Positions 1 to 4,885 of a stretch of 5,218 nt of DNA are shown here, in pieces. Source of the stretch: Desulfobacterales bacterium (GTDB taxonomy: Bacteria > Desulfobacterota > Desulfobacteria > Desulfobacterales > UBA11574). The notes under the pieces were generated by a model. It ran no database searches and was not told the DNA's origin. It was given only the letters and a program-made list of their open reading frames with translations. Made by a program: the position numbers and the translations under genes. The DNA lies in contig JAQYVG010000228.1 in NCBI GenBank assembly GCA_030145595.1, forward strand, positions 1 to 5,218, written 5' to 3'. Position 1 is the stretch's first letter. Every line of letters begins with the position of its first letter.

Positions 1-1
1 G

Positions 2-268
2 GTCAAAGGTACGGGGCCGGCAGCGGTTGACTGGGTGCGCAATGAAAACGACCGCCGGGTTATCGATGCCATGCTGGCAATGGACCCCGACAGTGTTATC
101 AGCGAAGCTCTCGAGAACCAGAATGCCTGCTGCGGCGGTGCGGCCGCAGCGGCGATTGCTGCTGCCAAACAGTTAGGGGCCCAAAAGGCGCAAAGTATCG
201 CCTATGCCACCAGCTATGATAAAAGCCCCGGCGACAGCTTTGTGGGGTATGTAGGGATCGTCTTCTAA
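2..268 (+). CDS. amrB: AmmeMemoRadiSam system protein B (MEMO family), C-terminal part
   Basis: This is the last 88 codons of a gene that begins before the window; the frame is open from base 2 to the TAA at 266-268. The tail NACCGGAAAAAIAAAKQLGA followed by YATSYDKSPGDSFVGYVGIVF-type residues matches the C-terminal signature of the MEMO/AmrB family: a Cys-Gly next to an Ala-rich helix, then a TSxD...VGYxxIxF strand. In that family the conserved Cys near this position lies in a putative metal site related to class III extradiol dioxygenases; here it is one of the CC pair about 45 residues from the end. The family protein is usually about 260-300 residues, so roughly the last third is visible. 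AmrB genes often sit beside a radical-SAM gene (amrS) and an AMMECR1 gene (amrA), which would lie upstream, outside the window. The biochemical role is not settled. The internal GTG at 35 is not the start because the frame continues upstream. Confidence 0.82.
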   Translation, partial: VKGTGPAAVDWVRNENDRRVIDAMLAMDPDSVISEALENQNACCGGAAAAAIAAAKQLGAQKAQSIAYATSYDKSPGDSFVGYVGIVF

Positions 269-425
269 CTAGTGTCCATCCATAAATAAAGTTGAGCACT
301 AAGCAGTTTCCAATTCAGGTTCTTCCCCAATTTAGTTGGAGAAATATATAATAATTAAGAGTTGTTAGAAAGGGGGGGGGCACCTCTTATACCCATTATG
401 TACCGCTCAAAATCATTCTTGCTTT

Positions 426-456
426 TTGACAGCAATAAGCTTTATTTAAGTATCAT
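426..456 (+). promoter_or_regulatory. Possible sigma-70-type promoter for the PilZ gene
   Basis: A perfect TTGACA at 426-431 is followed by TATCAT at 451-456. The 19-bp spacer is longer than the preferred 17, so strength is uncertain. A start near 463 would give a leader of about 60 nt before the ATG at 522. Confidence 0.35.
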
Positions 457-511
457 TTTGCTGTTTGTTAGCACGGCATAGACATTTATCCAAACGATAC
501 ACAATTAAAAC

Positions 512-516
512 AAGGA
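512..516 (+). promoter_or_regulatory. Ribosome binding site deciding the PilZ start
   Basis: AAGGA lies 5 nt before the ATG at 522. No comparable site precedes the in-frame TTG at 465, so ATG 522 is preferred. Confidence 0.6.
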
Positions 517-521
517 TATAT

Positions 522-1010
522 ATGCAAACTTTTTGCCTAGAAAATGGTGGTATCGGGCGTAGACGCTCTGGTTCGGATCGAAGGATGTTCGCTGACCTCG
601 ACTACACAGGCCTTGAAAAACGGATCGCCGGAGATCGAAGAAAGGGAATACGACAAAGAAATCTGCAACGATTTCTGGCTAAGGACCTTACTTTTGGAAA
701 ACTGCAGTCGGGATCCGATGAAGAAATTGGACAACTTTTGGATATAAGCATGTCAGGGATAGCACTTCGTTGTTTTACAGATGGAAAAGAAACACAAGAT
801 TATTCCGAACTAGATATATTTCTGTCCGGTGGTGATTTCGCTATTGGCGGAATCTCTGTTAAGACTGTTTCAGATACTGAGCTGGCTAACGGTTCACCAT
901 TTAGCACGGTTATCTTTAAGCGCTATGGCGTGAAGTTTGAGGATTTAACGCGCGAGCAAAAAGCCGGGTTGGATTATTTTCTTGTTAATCATACGGCAGG
1001 TAAGACTTAA
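522..1010 (+). CDS. PilZ domain-containing protein
   Basis: This 162-residue cytoplasmic protein is a likely c-di-GMP receptor. The N-terminus is strongly basic with repeated DRR units (residues 19-21 and 38-40). RxxxR-type clusters follow at R40-R44 and R46-R50. The PilZ signature DxSxSG is at D74-G79 (DISMSG), 24-34 residues after the arginines, as expected for the two halves of the c-di-GMP-binding motif. A beta-rich region (97-134) ends in KRYGVKFEDLTREQ and an amphipathic helix, a C-terminal extension typical of PilZ proteins in Desulfobacterales. No DNA-binding, kinase or membrane segment is visible, so it probably acts through a protein partner. An in-frame TTG at 465 would add 19 residues but lacks a ribosome binding site. 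The next ORF starts 83 bp downstream on the same strand. Codon use is more AT-rich than in the sat-cysC and hydrolase genes. The domain call is firm; the partner and process are unknown. Confidence 0.85.
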   Translation: MQTFCLENGGIGRRRSGSDRRMFADLDYTGLEKRIAGDRRKGIRQRNLQRFLAKDLTFGKLQSGSDEEIGQLLDISMSGIALRCFTDGKETQDYSELDIFLSGGDFAIGGISVKTVSDTELANGSPFSTVIFKRYGVKFEDLTREQKAGLDYFLVNHTAGKT

Positions 1011-1011
1011 T

Positions 1012-1037
1012 CCGCATTAAGTTAAGACTCAATGCGG
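1012..1037 (+). terminator. Hairpin just after the PilZ stop (weak terminator candidate)
   Basis: CCGCATT (1012-1018) and AATGCGG (1031-1037) form a perfect 7-bp stem with a 12-nt loop, starting 1 nt after the stop codon. Only a broken T-rich stretch (TGTTCT) follows, so efficient intrinsic termination is doubtful; it could be an mRNA-stabilising or attenuating hairpin. Confidence 0.35.
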
Positions 1038-1093
1038 TGTTCTCCGTCAATGGAGTTGAAGTATTTAAAACCTTTAAAATGTGAGATCTACCT

Positions 1094-1318
1094 GTGAACA
1101 TAACTACTACAAAAGCTTTGGTATCGACTCAAAATTTCATTCCTTTGCATGCAAGCGCTAAGAAAGCTGTGGTTTGCATTGACCTTTATCCCAAGCGATA
1201 TCGAAATCAAGTTGTATTTGCAATGCTTGCAGCAGATGAGTTGGATGGTAAATATGGGAATAACGGGAGAAAATTGGTAAAACCGAAACCCGCCGAATTT
1301 ATAGATATTTATATTTAA
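1094..1318 (+). CDS. Hypothetical small protein, 74 aa
   Basis: I do not recognise this protein. It would start at GTG 1094, because a TGA lies in frame four codons upstream, and it ends with TAA at 1316-1318. There is no good ribosome binding site. The N-terminal third is rich in Thr, Ala and Lys. The C-terminal part (about residues 31-74) looks protein-like: YPKRYRNQVVFAMLAADE, then a Gly-Asn-rich turn (GKYGNNGRK), then KPKPAEFIDIYI. No signal peptide, membrane helix or cysteine cluster suggestive of metal binding is visible. It lies 83 bp after the PilZ gene on the same strand and ends directly at the convergent hairpin 1317-1343, a placement consistent with a real 3' gene end. It could be a co-transcribed partner of the PilZ protein, the remnant of a longer gene, or a chance ORF. 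Confidence 0.4.
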   Translation: MNITTTKALVSTQNFIPLHASAKKAVVCIDLYPKRYRNQVVFAMLAADELDGKYGNNGRKLVKPKPAEFIDIYI

Positions 1319-1343
1319 ATAAAATTGTAATACGATTTTATTT
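1317..1343. terminator. Bidirectional terminator-like hairpin between convergent genes
   Basis: Bases 1317-1328 pair with 1332-1343 as a 12-bp stem (one G-T pair) with an AAT loop. The T-rich ends on both strands give each direction a short U tract. It starts within the stop codon of the 74-aa ORF and covers the stop codon of the minus-strand receiver gene, so it would serve both converging transcripts. The stem is almost all A-T, which weakens it. Confidence 0.5.
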
Positions 1344-1829
1344 TAGCAAGATTCTTGCCAGAATGATTCCAAGGATCAGCCAGACGGGAACAGAAATAAT
1401 TAGGGCCAGAGCCAGCCCGCGGAAAATACCGAGTTGTTTAAAGAGGGTGTGCTTTTCCAGAGCCCGGTTGATAGTTAGTTCCAGAAACTCAAGATTGATA
1501 GGTTTGGGGATGAAATCGTAAGCCCCTTTTTTAATGGCGGTAACTGACGACTCAATGGTTCCGTAACCGGTAATTATCAGCACAACGGCCCGGCTGTCCA
1601 CGGCCTTGATAGCCTCTAAAACCTCCAGGCCGTCCATGTCAGGCAACTTCAAGTCCAGGATCACAAGCTGAAAATCACCCTGTTCAAACTGTACCAGCCC
1701 CTCGCGGCCGCCATGGGCTGCCGAGGCCTGATAGCCCAGTTTAACCAAAAATTCCACCAGCATGTCCGCCAACTGTTGATCGTCATCAACCACCAAAACC
1801 CGTACATTTTGATCATTTTTCAGCACCAT
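1338..1829 (-). CDS. Response regulator receiver protein with C-terminal membrane helix
   Basis: This 163-residue protein has one CheY-like receiver domain (about residues 9-126). The landmarks are complete: the acidic pocket D15-D17 after VLVV, phosphoacceptor D59 (VILDLKLPDMDG), T87 (LIITGYG), K109 followed by P110 (IPKP), and the Y104-D105-F106 segment. It should therefore be phosphorylatable by a histidine kinase. In place of a helix-turn-helix or AAA+ output domain, residues 136-158 form a strongly hydrophobic stretch with a Pro-Trp, bounded by K131 and R159, which reads as one transmembrane helix; only a short basic tail follows. The receiver resembles those of NtrC/AtoC-type regulators. 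Start ATG 1829 is supported by an AAAGGAGG site 6 nt away. It lies 194 bp downstream of sat-cysC on the same strand. No kinase gene is in the window. The domain call is firm; the signalling partner and output are unknown. Confidence 0.9.
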   Translation of the reverse strand: MVLKNDQNVRVLVVDDDQQLADMLVEFLVKLGYQASAAHGGREGLVQFEQGDFQLVILDLKLPDMDGLEVLEAIKAVDSRAVVLIITGYGTIESSVTAIKKGAYDFIPKPINLEFLELTINRALEKHTLFKQLGIFRGLALALIISVPVWLILGIILARILLK

Positions 1830-1835
1830 TACATG

Positions 1836-1843
1836 CCTCCTTT
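1836..1843 (-). promoter_or_regulatory. Strong ribosome binding site of the receiver gene
   Basis: On the minus strand AAAGGAGG is followed by a 6-nt spacer and ATG (1829-1827). It is a near-ideal Shine-Dalgarno sequence and fixes the start. Confidence 0.75.
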
Positions 1844-1865
1844 ACCATGCCGCGATTTTCGACCG

Positions 1866-1879
1866 GGCGGATCTCCGCC
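1866..1879. promoter_or_regulatory. Dyad-symmetric site upstream of the receiver gene
   Basis: GGCGGA and TCCGCC are perfect 6-bp inverted half-sites separated by TC. The site lies between the candidate -10 box (1914-1919) and the ribosome binding site, where an operator or a short mRNA hairpin could act. No known consensus was recognised. Confidence 0.25.
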
Positions 1880-1913
1880 ACGAAGCAATGACCGGTTTGC
1901 ATCAGTTATCTCC

Positions 1914-1941
1914 ATTTTATATTATGGGGCAGATAGTTCAA
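1914..1941 (-). promoter_or_regulatory. Possible promoter for the receiver gene
   Basis: On the minus strand TTGAAC (1941-1936) and TAAAAT (1919-1914) are separated by 16 bp, close to the sigma-70 pattern. A start near 1907 would leave a leader of about 78 nt. The gene could also be read through from sat-cysC, as no clear terminator was seen between them. Confidence 0.4.
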
Positions 1942-2023
1942 GAAGAAAATTTGCCTTACGCCAAACATTCCATTGTCATCTCGCCCGGATAACGCCTATT
2001 CGAATATTGGCTCGATTAGGGTT

Positions 2024-3739
2024 CTATATATATCCTTTTTGTCCTAACAACAGCAGGACCTCCTGGGCGGCCTCATCGGGCGTCAGAGCGGTAGTGTCGA
2101 TTCGCAATTCAGGAGATTTCGGTATCTCATAAGGATCATCCACACCGGTAAAACCTTTGATAAGCCCGGCCCGGGCTTTGGCGTACATCCCTTTGCGGTC
2201 TCTTTTTTCGCAAATCTCTATTGGGGTCGAGACGTGAAGTTCGAAAAACCCGCCGTAGTTTTCAATGGTTTTCCGAATTTCCGCTCGGGTTTCATTGTAG
2301 GGTGCAATGGGAGCACAGATGGCAATGCCGCGGTTTTTGGTGATTTCACCGGCCACAAATCCGATACGGCGGACGTTGACATCCCGGTGCTCCTTGGAGA
2401 AATTCAACAGGTTTGAAAGATGCCGCCGTACGATGTCACCGTCCAGCAGAGTGACCGGGCGGTCCCCTATCTCCAGAAAGCGCGCATATAGAACTTTGGC
2501 AATAGTCGATTTTCCGGCTCCTGAAAGGCCGGTCAAAAAAATAGTGAAGCCTTGTTGGCGCGGGGATGGATATGCTTTGCGAAGCTCCGCTATCACTTCA
2601 GGGAAAGTGGCCCACTCCGGTATCCGCCGTCCGGCCCTGATCCTGTCCCGGATATGGGAACTTGAAAAAGAAATCGTCTGGGTCCCTTCGGGAACCTGGT
2701 CCGCGGGACGGTACTCATCTTCAAACGGCAAATAAACCAGCTCTTCGAAAGGAACAACGGTCACGCCGATTTCTTGACTGTATTCTTCGGCAAGTTTGCG
2801 GGCCGCATGGCTTTCATAAAAAGGCTTGCCGCCGGCATCAGATCCCGGGCTGGCGTGGTCACGCCCTACAATGAGATGGGTGCATCCGTAATTTTTTGCA
2901 ATTATCATATGCAATAGTGCATCCCGAGGGCCGGACAGACGCATGGAAAGCGGTAACAAATTCAATACAAAAGAATCCGGCGGGTAGTGGCGGGTTACCG
3001 CACGATAGCATCTTACGCGCGTATAGTGGTCAAAATCGCCGGGTTTTGTCATCCCCGTAATCGGAAGCAGCAGCAGATTCGTTTTGGCCTGCCGCATAGC
3101 CCTGATGGTCATTTCAAAATGCAGTCGCTGGATAGGATTGCGGGTCTGAAATCCCACGACCCTCTGCCATCCGAGTTTGTTATAGATGCTGCGGACCTCC
3201 TGTGGAGACATGCGCAGCTGCTTAAAGTCAGAGTGCAGTGGTAGACTCAATACTTCCAGTTTGCCGCCGACATAATGGTATCCTTCGTTATTAAACAGAT
3301 AATTAACTCCCTGGTGAGCCCGATCGGTAGTCCCGTAGACCCGGGATGCCTCTTTCCGGTGATCCAACGGCCAGATGTCTTCAATATGCATGATTGCCAG
3401 CAAAAACCCTTCAGGATCTCTTAAAGTGACCGACTGGCCGACATCAAGGGCCCTGGCCTGGATATCGGGGAGGCTGAGACAAACCGGTAGAGGCCAGAGA
3501 ATGCCACTTTGCAACCGCATGCGGTCCAGAACCGATTCATAATCAGAGCGGGTCATGAACCTGTCAAGCGGAGAAAAGGCCCCGGTTGCAAGCAGCTCAA
3601 AATCACACAACTGACGATCGTTTAAAGTAATATCCGGCAGGTTCAGGGCAATATCTTTCAGCAAAACGCTTCGCTCCTGATCCACCAGCAAATCCACCAG
3701 CGAAACGCCGTGGGGTTCAATCAATGACGCCTTATTCAT
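2024..3739 (-). CDS. sat/cysC: Bifunctional sulfate adenylyltransferase / adenylylsulfate kinase
   Basis: This 571-residue cytoplasmic fusion would convert sulfate and ATP to APS, then APS and ATP to PAPS. Residues 1 to about 390 are ATP sulfurylase: a PUA-like N-terminal part (FSPLDRFM, SGILWPLPV), the active-site block GFQTRNP at 196-202, KPGDFDHYTRVRCY at 232-245, and GRDHASPG at 292-299. Residues about 396-571 are APS kinase: Walker A GLSGAGKST (404-412), DGDIVR (433-438), FSKEHRDVNVRRIG (447-460), and KARAGLIKGFTGVDDPYE (521-538). Two departures stand out. The sulfurylase HxxH motif reads Q204-R-L-H207, so its first His is Gln, and the kinase SPY/SPF serine is Ala479 (APIAPY). The length suits a Sat-CysC fusion. 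ATG 3739 is chosen because GGAGGAG lies 6 nt upstream; the TTG at 3754 overlaps that site. No cysD/N, reductase or sulfotransferase gene is nearby. The family call is firm; sulfurylase activity is uncertain. Confidence 0.95.
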   Translation of the reverse strand: MNKASLIEPHGVSLVDLLVDQERSVLLKDIALNLPDITLNDRQLCDFELLATGAFSPLDRFMTRSDYESVLDRMRLQSGILWPLPVCLSLPDIQARALDVGQSVTLRDPEGFLLAIMHIEDIWPLDHRKEASRVYGTTDRAHQGVNYLFNNEGYHYVGGKLEVLSLPLHSDFKQLRMSPQEVRSIYNKLGWQRVVGFQTRNPIQRLHFEMTIRAMRQAKTNLLLLPITGMTKPGDFDHYTRVRCYRAVTRHYPPDSFVLNLLPLSMRLSGPRDALLHMIIAKNYGCTHLIVGRDHASPGSDAGGKPFYESHAARKLAEEYSQEIGVTVVPFEELVYLPFEDEYRPADQVPEGTQTISFSSSHIRDRIRAGRRIPEWATFPEVIAELRKAYPSPRQQGFTIFLTGLSGAGKSTIAKVLYARFLEIGDRPVTLLDGDIVRRHLSNLLNFSKEHRDVNVRRIGFVAGEITKNRGIAICAPIAPYNETRAEIRKTIENYGGFFELHVSTPIEICEKRDRKGMYAKARAGLIKGFTGVDDPYEIPKSPELRIDTTALTPDEAAQEVLLLLGQKGYI

Positions 3740-3745
3740 GTTAAA

Positions 3746-3752
3746 CTCCTCC
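3746..3752 (-). promoter_or_regulatory. Ribosome binding site of sat-cysC
   Basis: GGAGGAG on the minus strand sits 6 nt before ATG 3739. It overlaps the first codons of the longer TTG-started frame (3754), which argues against that longer start. Confidence 0.75.
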
Positions 3753-3789
3753 AATAACCATTGAACTAAGAGTATCTCTAATTTGCAGC

Positions 3790-3811
3790 TATTATACCAG
3801 TATTATACCAG
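3790..3811 (-). promoter_or_regulatory. Tandem duplicated extended -10 promoter element for sat-cysC
   Basis: TATTATACCAG occurs twice in perfect tandem on the plus strand (3790-3800, 3801-3811). On the minus strand each copy reads TGGTATAAT, an extended -10 (TGn plus a consensus TATAAT). The hexamers are at 3796-3791 and 3807-3802. No good -35 box lies 16-18 bp upstream of either, as is common for extended -10 promoters. Starts would fall near 3784 and 3795, about 45-56 nt before the ATG. Confidence 0.55.
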
Positions 3812-3836
3812 AATTAATACTATCAAAATACGATAA

Positions 3837-3850
3837 CGGGGTAAACCCCG
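3837..3850. repeat. GC-rich 5-bp palindrome in the divergent region
   Basis: CGGGG (3837-3841) and CCCCG (3846-3850) flank TAAA. It sits between the two outward-facing promoters and could be an operator half-site pair or a small hairpin. It has no U tract, so it is not a clear terminator. Confidence 0.3.
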
Positions 3851-3883
3851 ATTAAATAGGGTGGGGCATTTAATTGGGTGAAC

Positions 3884-3913
3884 TTGACATTTGCCGCATC
3901 CGGGTAGTACAAT
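3884..3913 (+). promoter_or_regulatory. Sigma-70-type promoter for the UPF0173 hydrolase
   Basis: A perfect TTGACA (3884-3889), an 18-bp spacer and TACAAT (3908-3913, five of six consensus bases) face the hydrolase gene. A start near 3920 gives a long leader of about 169 nt that contains the repeat array at 4025-4060. Confidence 0.55.
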
Positions 3914-4024
3914 TCGTTGAATTCATGATAATAGTGAAAGGCGAAAAGTTATCAGCAACAAAGGATTTTGGACTAAAAACCCTGAGCCCTGACAACTTTT
4001 ATGGTGGACATCACCCATTTCAAA

Positions 4025-4060
4025 ACCAATGAAACTAATATAACCAATAAAACTAATTGA
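4025..4060. repeat. Four tandem 9-bp repeats, ACYAAT-type
   Basis: The units ACCAATGAA, ACTAATATA, ACCAATAAA and ACTAATTGA follow each other exactly every 9 bp. They can also be read as two 18-bp units matching at 15 of 18 positions. The array lies in the leader of the hydrolase gene, ending 12 nt before its ribosome binding site. Confidence 0.7.
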
Positions 4061-4072
4061 ACGCCTATTATT

Positions 4073-4082
4073 AGGAAAGAGG
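4073..4082 (+). promoter_or_regulatory. Ribosome binding site of the UPF0173 hydrolase
   Basis: AGGAAAGAGG is purine-rich, and its AGAGG core lies 6 nt before ATG 4089, supporting that start. Confidence 0.6.
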
Positions 4083-4088
4083 TGCGCA

Positions 4089-4772
4089 ATGACAGTAAAA
4101 ATTACCTGGTACGGTCACGCCTGTTTTTTGATAGAAACCGCAAAGGCCAAACTGCTGTTGGATCCTTTTATCAGCGGCAATCCCCTGTCTCCGGTTCAAG
4201 CCGATCAAGTTGCACCTGATTATATCCTGGTTTCACACGGCCACGGCGATCATCTGGGTGACAGCGTTGAAATTGCCAAACGAACCGGAGCAACCGTTGT
4301 CTCAAATTATGAAATTCAAAACTGGCTGGTGGGGCAGGGGATTGATAACGCTCATCCGATGCATATAGGCGGCGGTTTTGATTTCCCATGGGGGCGGGTA
4401 AAACTGACCATGGCCCAGCATGGATCAGCCCTGCCGGATGGTACTTACGGCGGAAATCCCTGCGGTTTTTTGCTCTATCTTGAAACAAAAAAGATCTATC
4501 ACGCCTGTGATACCGGACTATTTTACGACATGAAGCTAATCGGCGAAGAGGGTATCGACCTGGCAATTTTACCCATCGGCGACAATTTTACCATGGGACC
4601 CGACGATGCACTGCGGGCGGTCAAACTGATCGAACCGGCGCAGGTGGTGCCCATTCATTACAATACGTTTGATATAATCAAGCAGGATGCGCCGGCCTGG
4701 GCCTTAAGAGTGGAGCAGGAAACTTCCGCCCAGGCGACGGTTATGAATCCGGGCGACCAGCTCACTCTTTAG
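4089..4772 (+). CDS. UPF0173-type metal-dependent hydrolase (metallo-beta-lactamase fold)
   Basis: This 227-residue protein fits the UPF0173/YtkL-like family of small cytoplasmic metallo-beta-lactamase-fold hydrolases, which are about 225-230 residues long. It opens with KITWYGHACFLIE and LLLDPFISGNP, the family's N-terminal strands. The dinuclear metal ligands are visible: H50, H52, D54 and H55 in SHGHGDH, H111 in AQHGS, D141 in HACDTGLF, and H190 in PIHYNTF. LPIGDNFTMGPDDA (161-174) is another family signature. No signal peptide is present. The physiological substrate of this family is not established, so only a metal-dependent hydrolase can be named. It is transcribed away from sat-cysC, probably from the promoter at 3884-3913, and stands alone: no gene follows within the remaining 446 bp. 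All key residues are intact, so it should be functional. Confidence 0.92.
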   Translation: MTVKITWYGHACFLIETAKAKLLLDPFISGNPLSPVQADQVAPDYILVSHGHGDHLGDSVEIAKRTGATVVSNYEIQNWLVGQGIDNAHPMHIGGGFDFPWGRVKLTMAQHGSALPDGTYGGNPCGFLLYLETKKIYHACDTGLFYDMKLIGEEGIDLAILPIGDNFTMGPDDALRAVKLIEPAQVVPIHYNTFDIIKQDAPAWALRVEQETSAQATVMNPGDQLTL

Positions 4773-4796
4773 CCCGGAACCCCCAAAAAAAATTAT

Positions 4797-4827
4797 CACG
4801 AAAGCACGAAATTACTAAAACACGAAA
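4797..4827. repeat. Phased CACGAAA repeats
   Basis: CACGAAA occurs at 4797-4803, 4805-4811 and 4821-4827, at offsets of 8 and 16 bp. An 8-bp period with one decayed unit near 4813 fits all three copies. Confidence 0.6.
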
Positions 4828-4885
4828 AGTGTATTTAACCGCTTTTATTCAGACAGGATTAACAGGATCGACTGGATTTTTAATC

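Larger units (their letters stand above)
269..521. other. AT-rich spacer between amrB and pilZ gene
   Basis: This 253-bp non-coding stretch has no convincing ORF. It holds an IS-end-like sequence (273-294), a run of nine G residues (372-380), and a candidate promoter for the PilZ gene (426-456). No clear hairpin terminator follows the amrB stop. Its AT content contrasts with the GC-rich amrB end. Confidence 0.6.
3740..4088. other. Divergent intergenic region, sat-cysC / hydrolase
   Basis: This 349-bp spacer lies between two divergent genes. From left to right it holds the sat-cysC ribosome binding site, a duplicated extended -10 box (3790-3811), a 5-bp GC hairpin (3837-3850), a TTGACA/TACAAT promoter facing right (3884-3913), an IS-end-like sequence (3993-4010), a 9-bp-period array (4025-4060) and the hydrolase ribosome binding site. 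No convincing gene was found. Confidence 0.6.

Noticed and set aside
465..521. Upstream TTG start for the PilZ gene
   Set aside because: It has no ribosome binding site, while ATG 522 has AAGGA at proper spacing; the extra residues resemble no domain.
1050..1097. 15-codon ORF overlapping the GTG of the 74-aa ORF
   Set aside because: It is too short, has no ribosome binding site and an unremarkable sequence; the GTGA overlap alone is weak evidence.
1713..2132. 139-codon plus-strand ORF across the receiver / sat-cysC spacer
   Set aside because: It overlaps two well-supported minus-strand genes, has no recognisable protein features and no ribosome binding site; it is an antisense shadow.
2307..3244. 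Several plus-strand ORFs inside sat-cysC
   Set aside because: All are antisense to strongly conserved catalytic motifs and show no family signature.
3740..3754. Upstream TTG start for sat-cysC
   Set aside because: The TTG overlaps the GGAGGAG site that clearly serves ATG 3739.
3925..4032. 35-codon ORF in the hydrolase leader
   Set aside because: It has no ribosome binding site, starts almost at the predicted transcript start, and runs through the IS-end-like sequence and into the 9-bp array.
4171..4566. 131-codon minus-strand ORF inside the hydrolase gene
   Set aside because: It is fully antisense to a gene with intact metal-binding motifs, and its Arg/Pro-rich composition is typical of a shadow frame.
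4748..4778. TCCGGGC/GCCCGGA hairpin over the hydrolase stop as a terminator
   Set aside because: The 7-bp stem is perfect, but its 17-nt loop includes most of the stop codon and it is followed by A residues instead of T on the plus strand, so it does not fit an intrinsic terminator for this gene.
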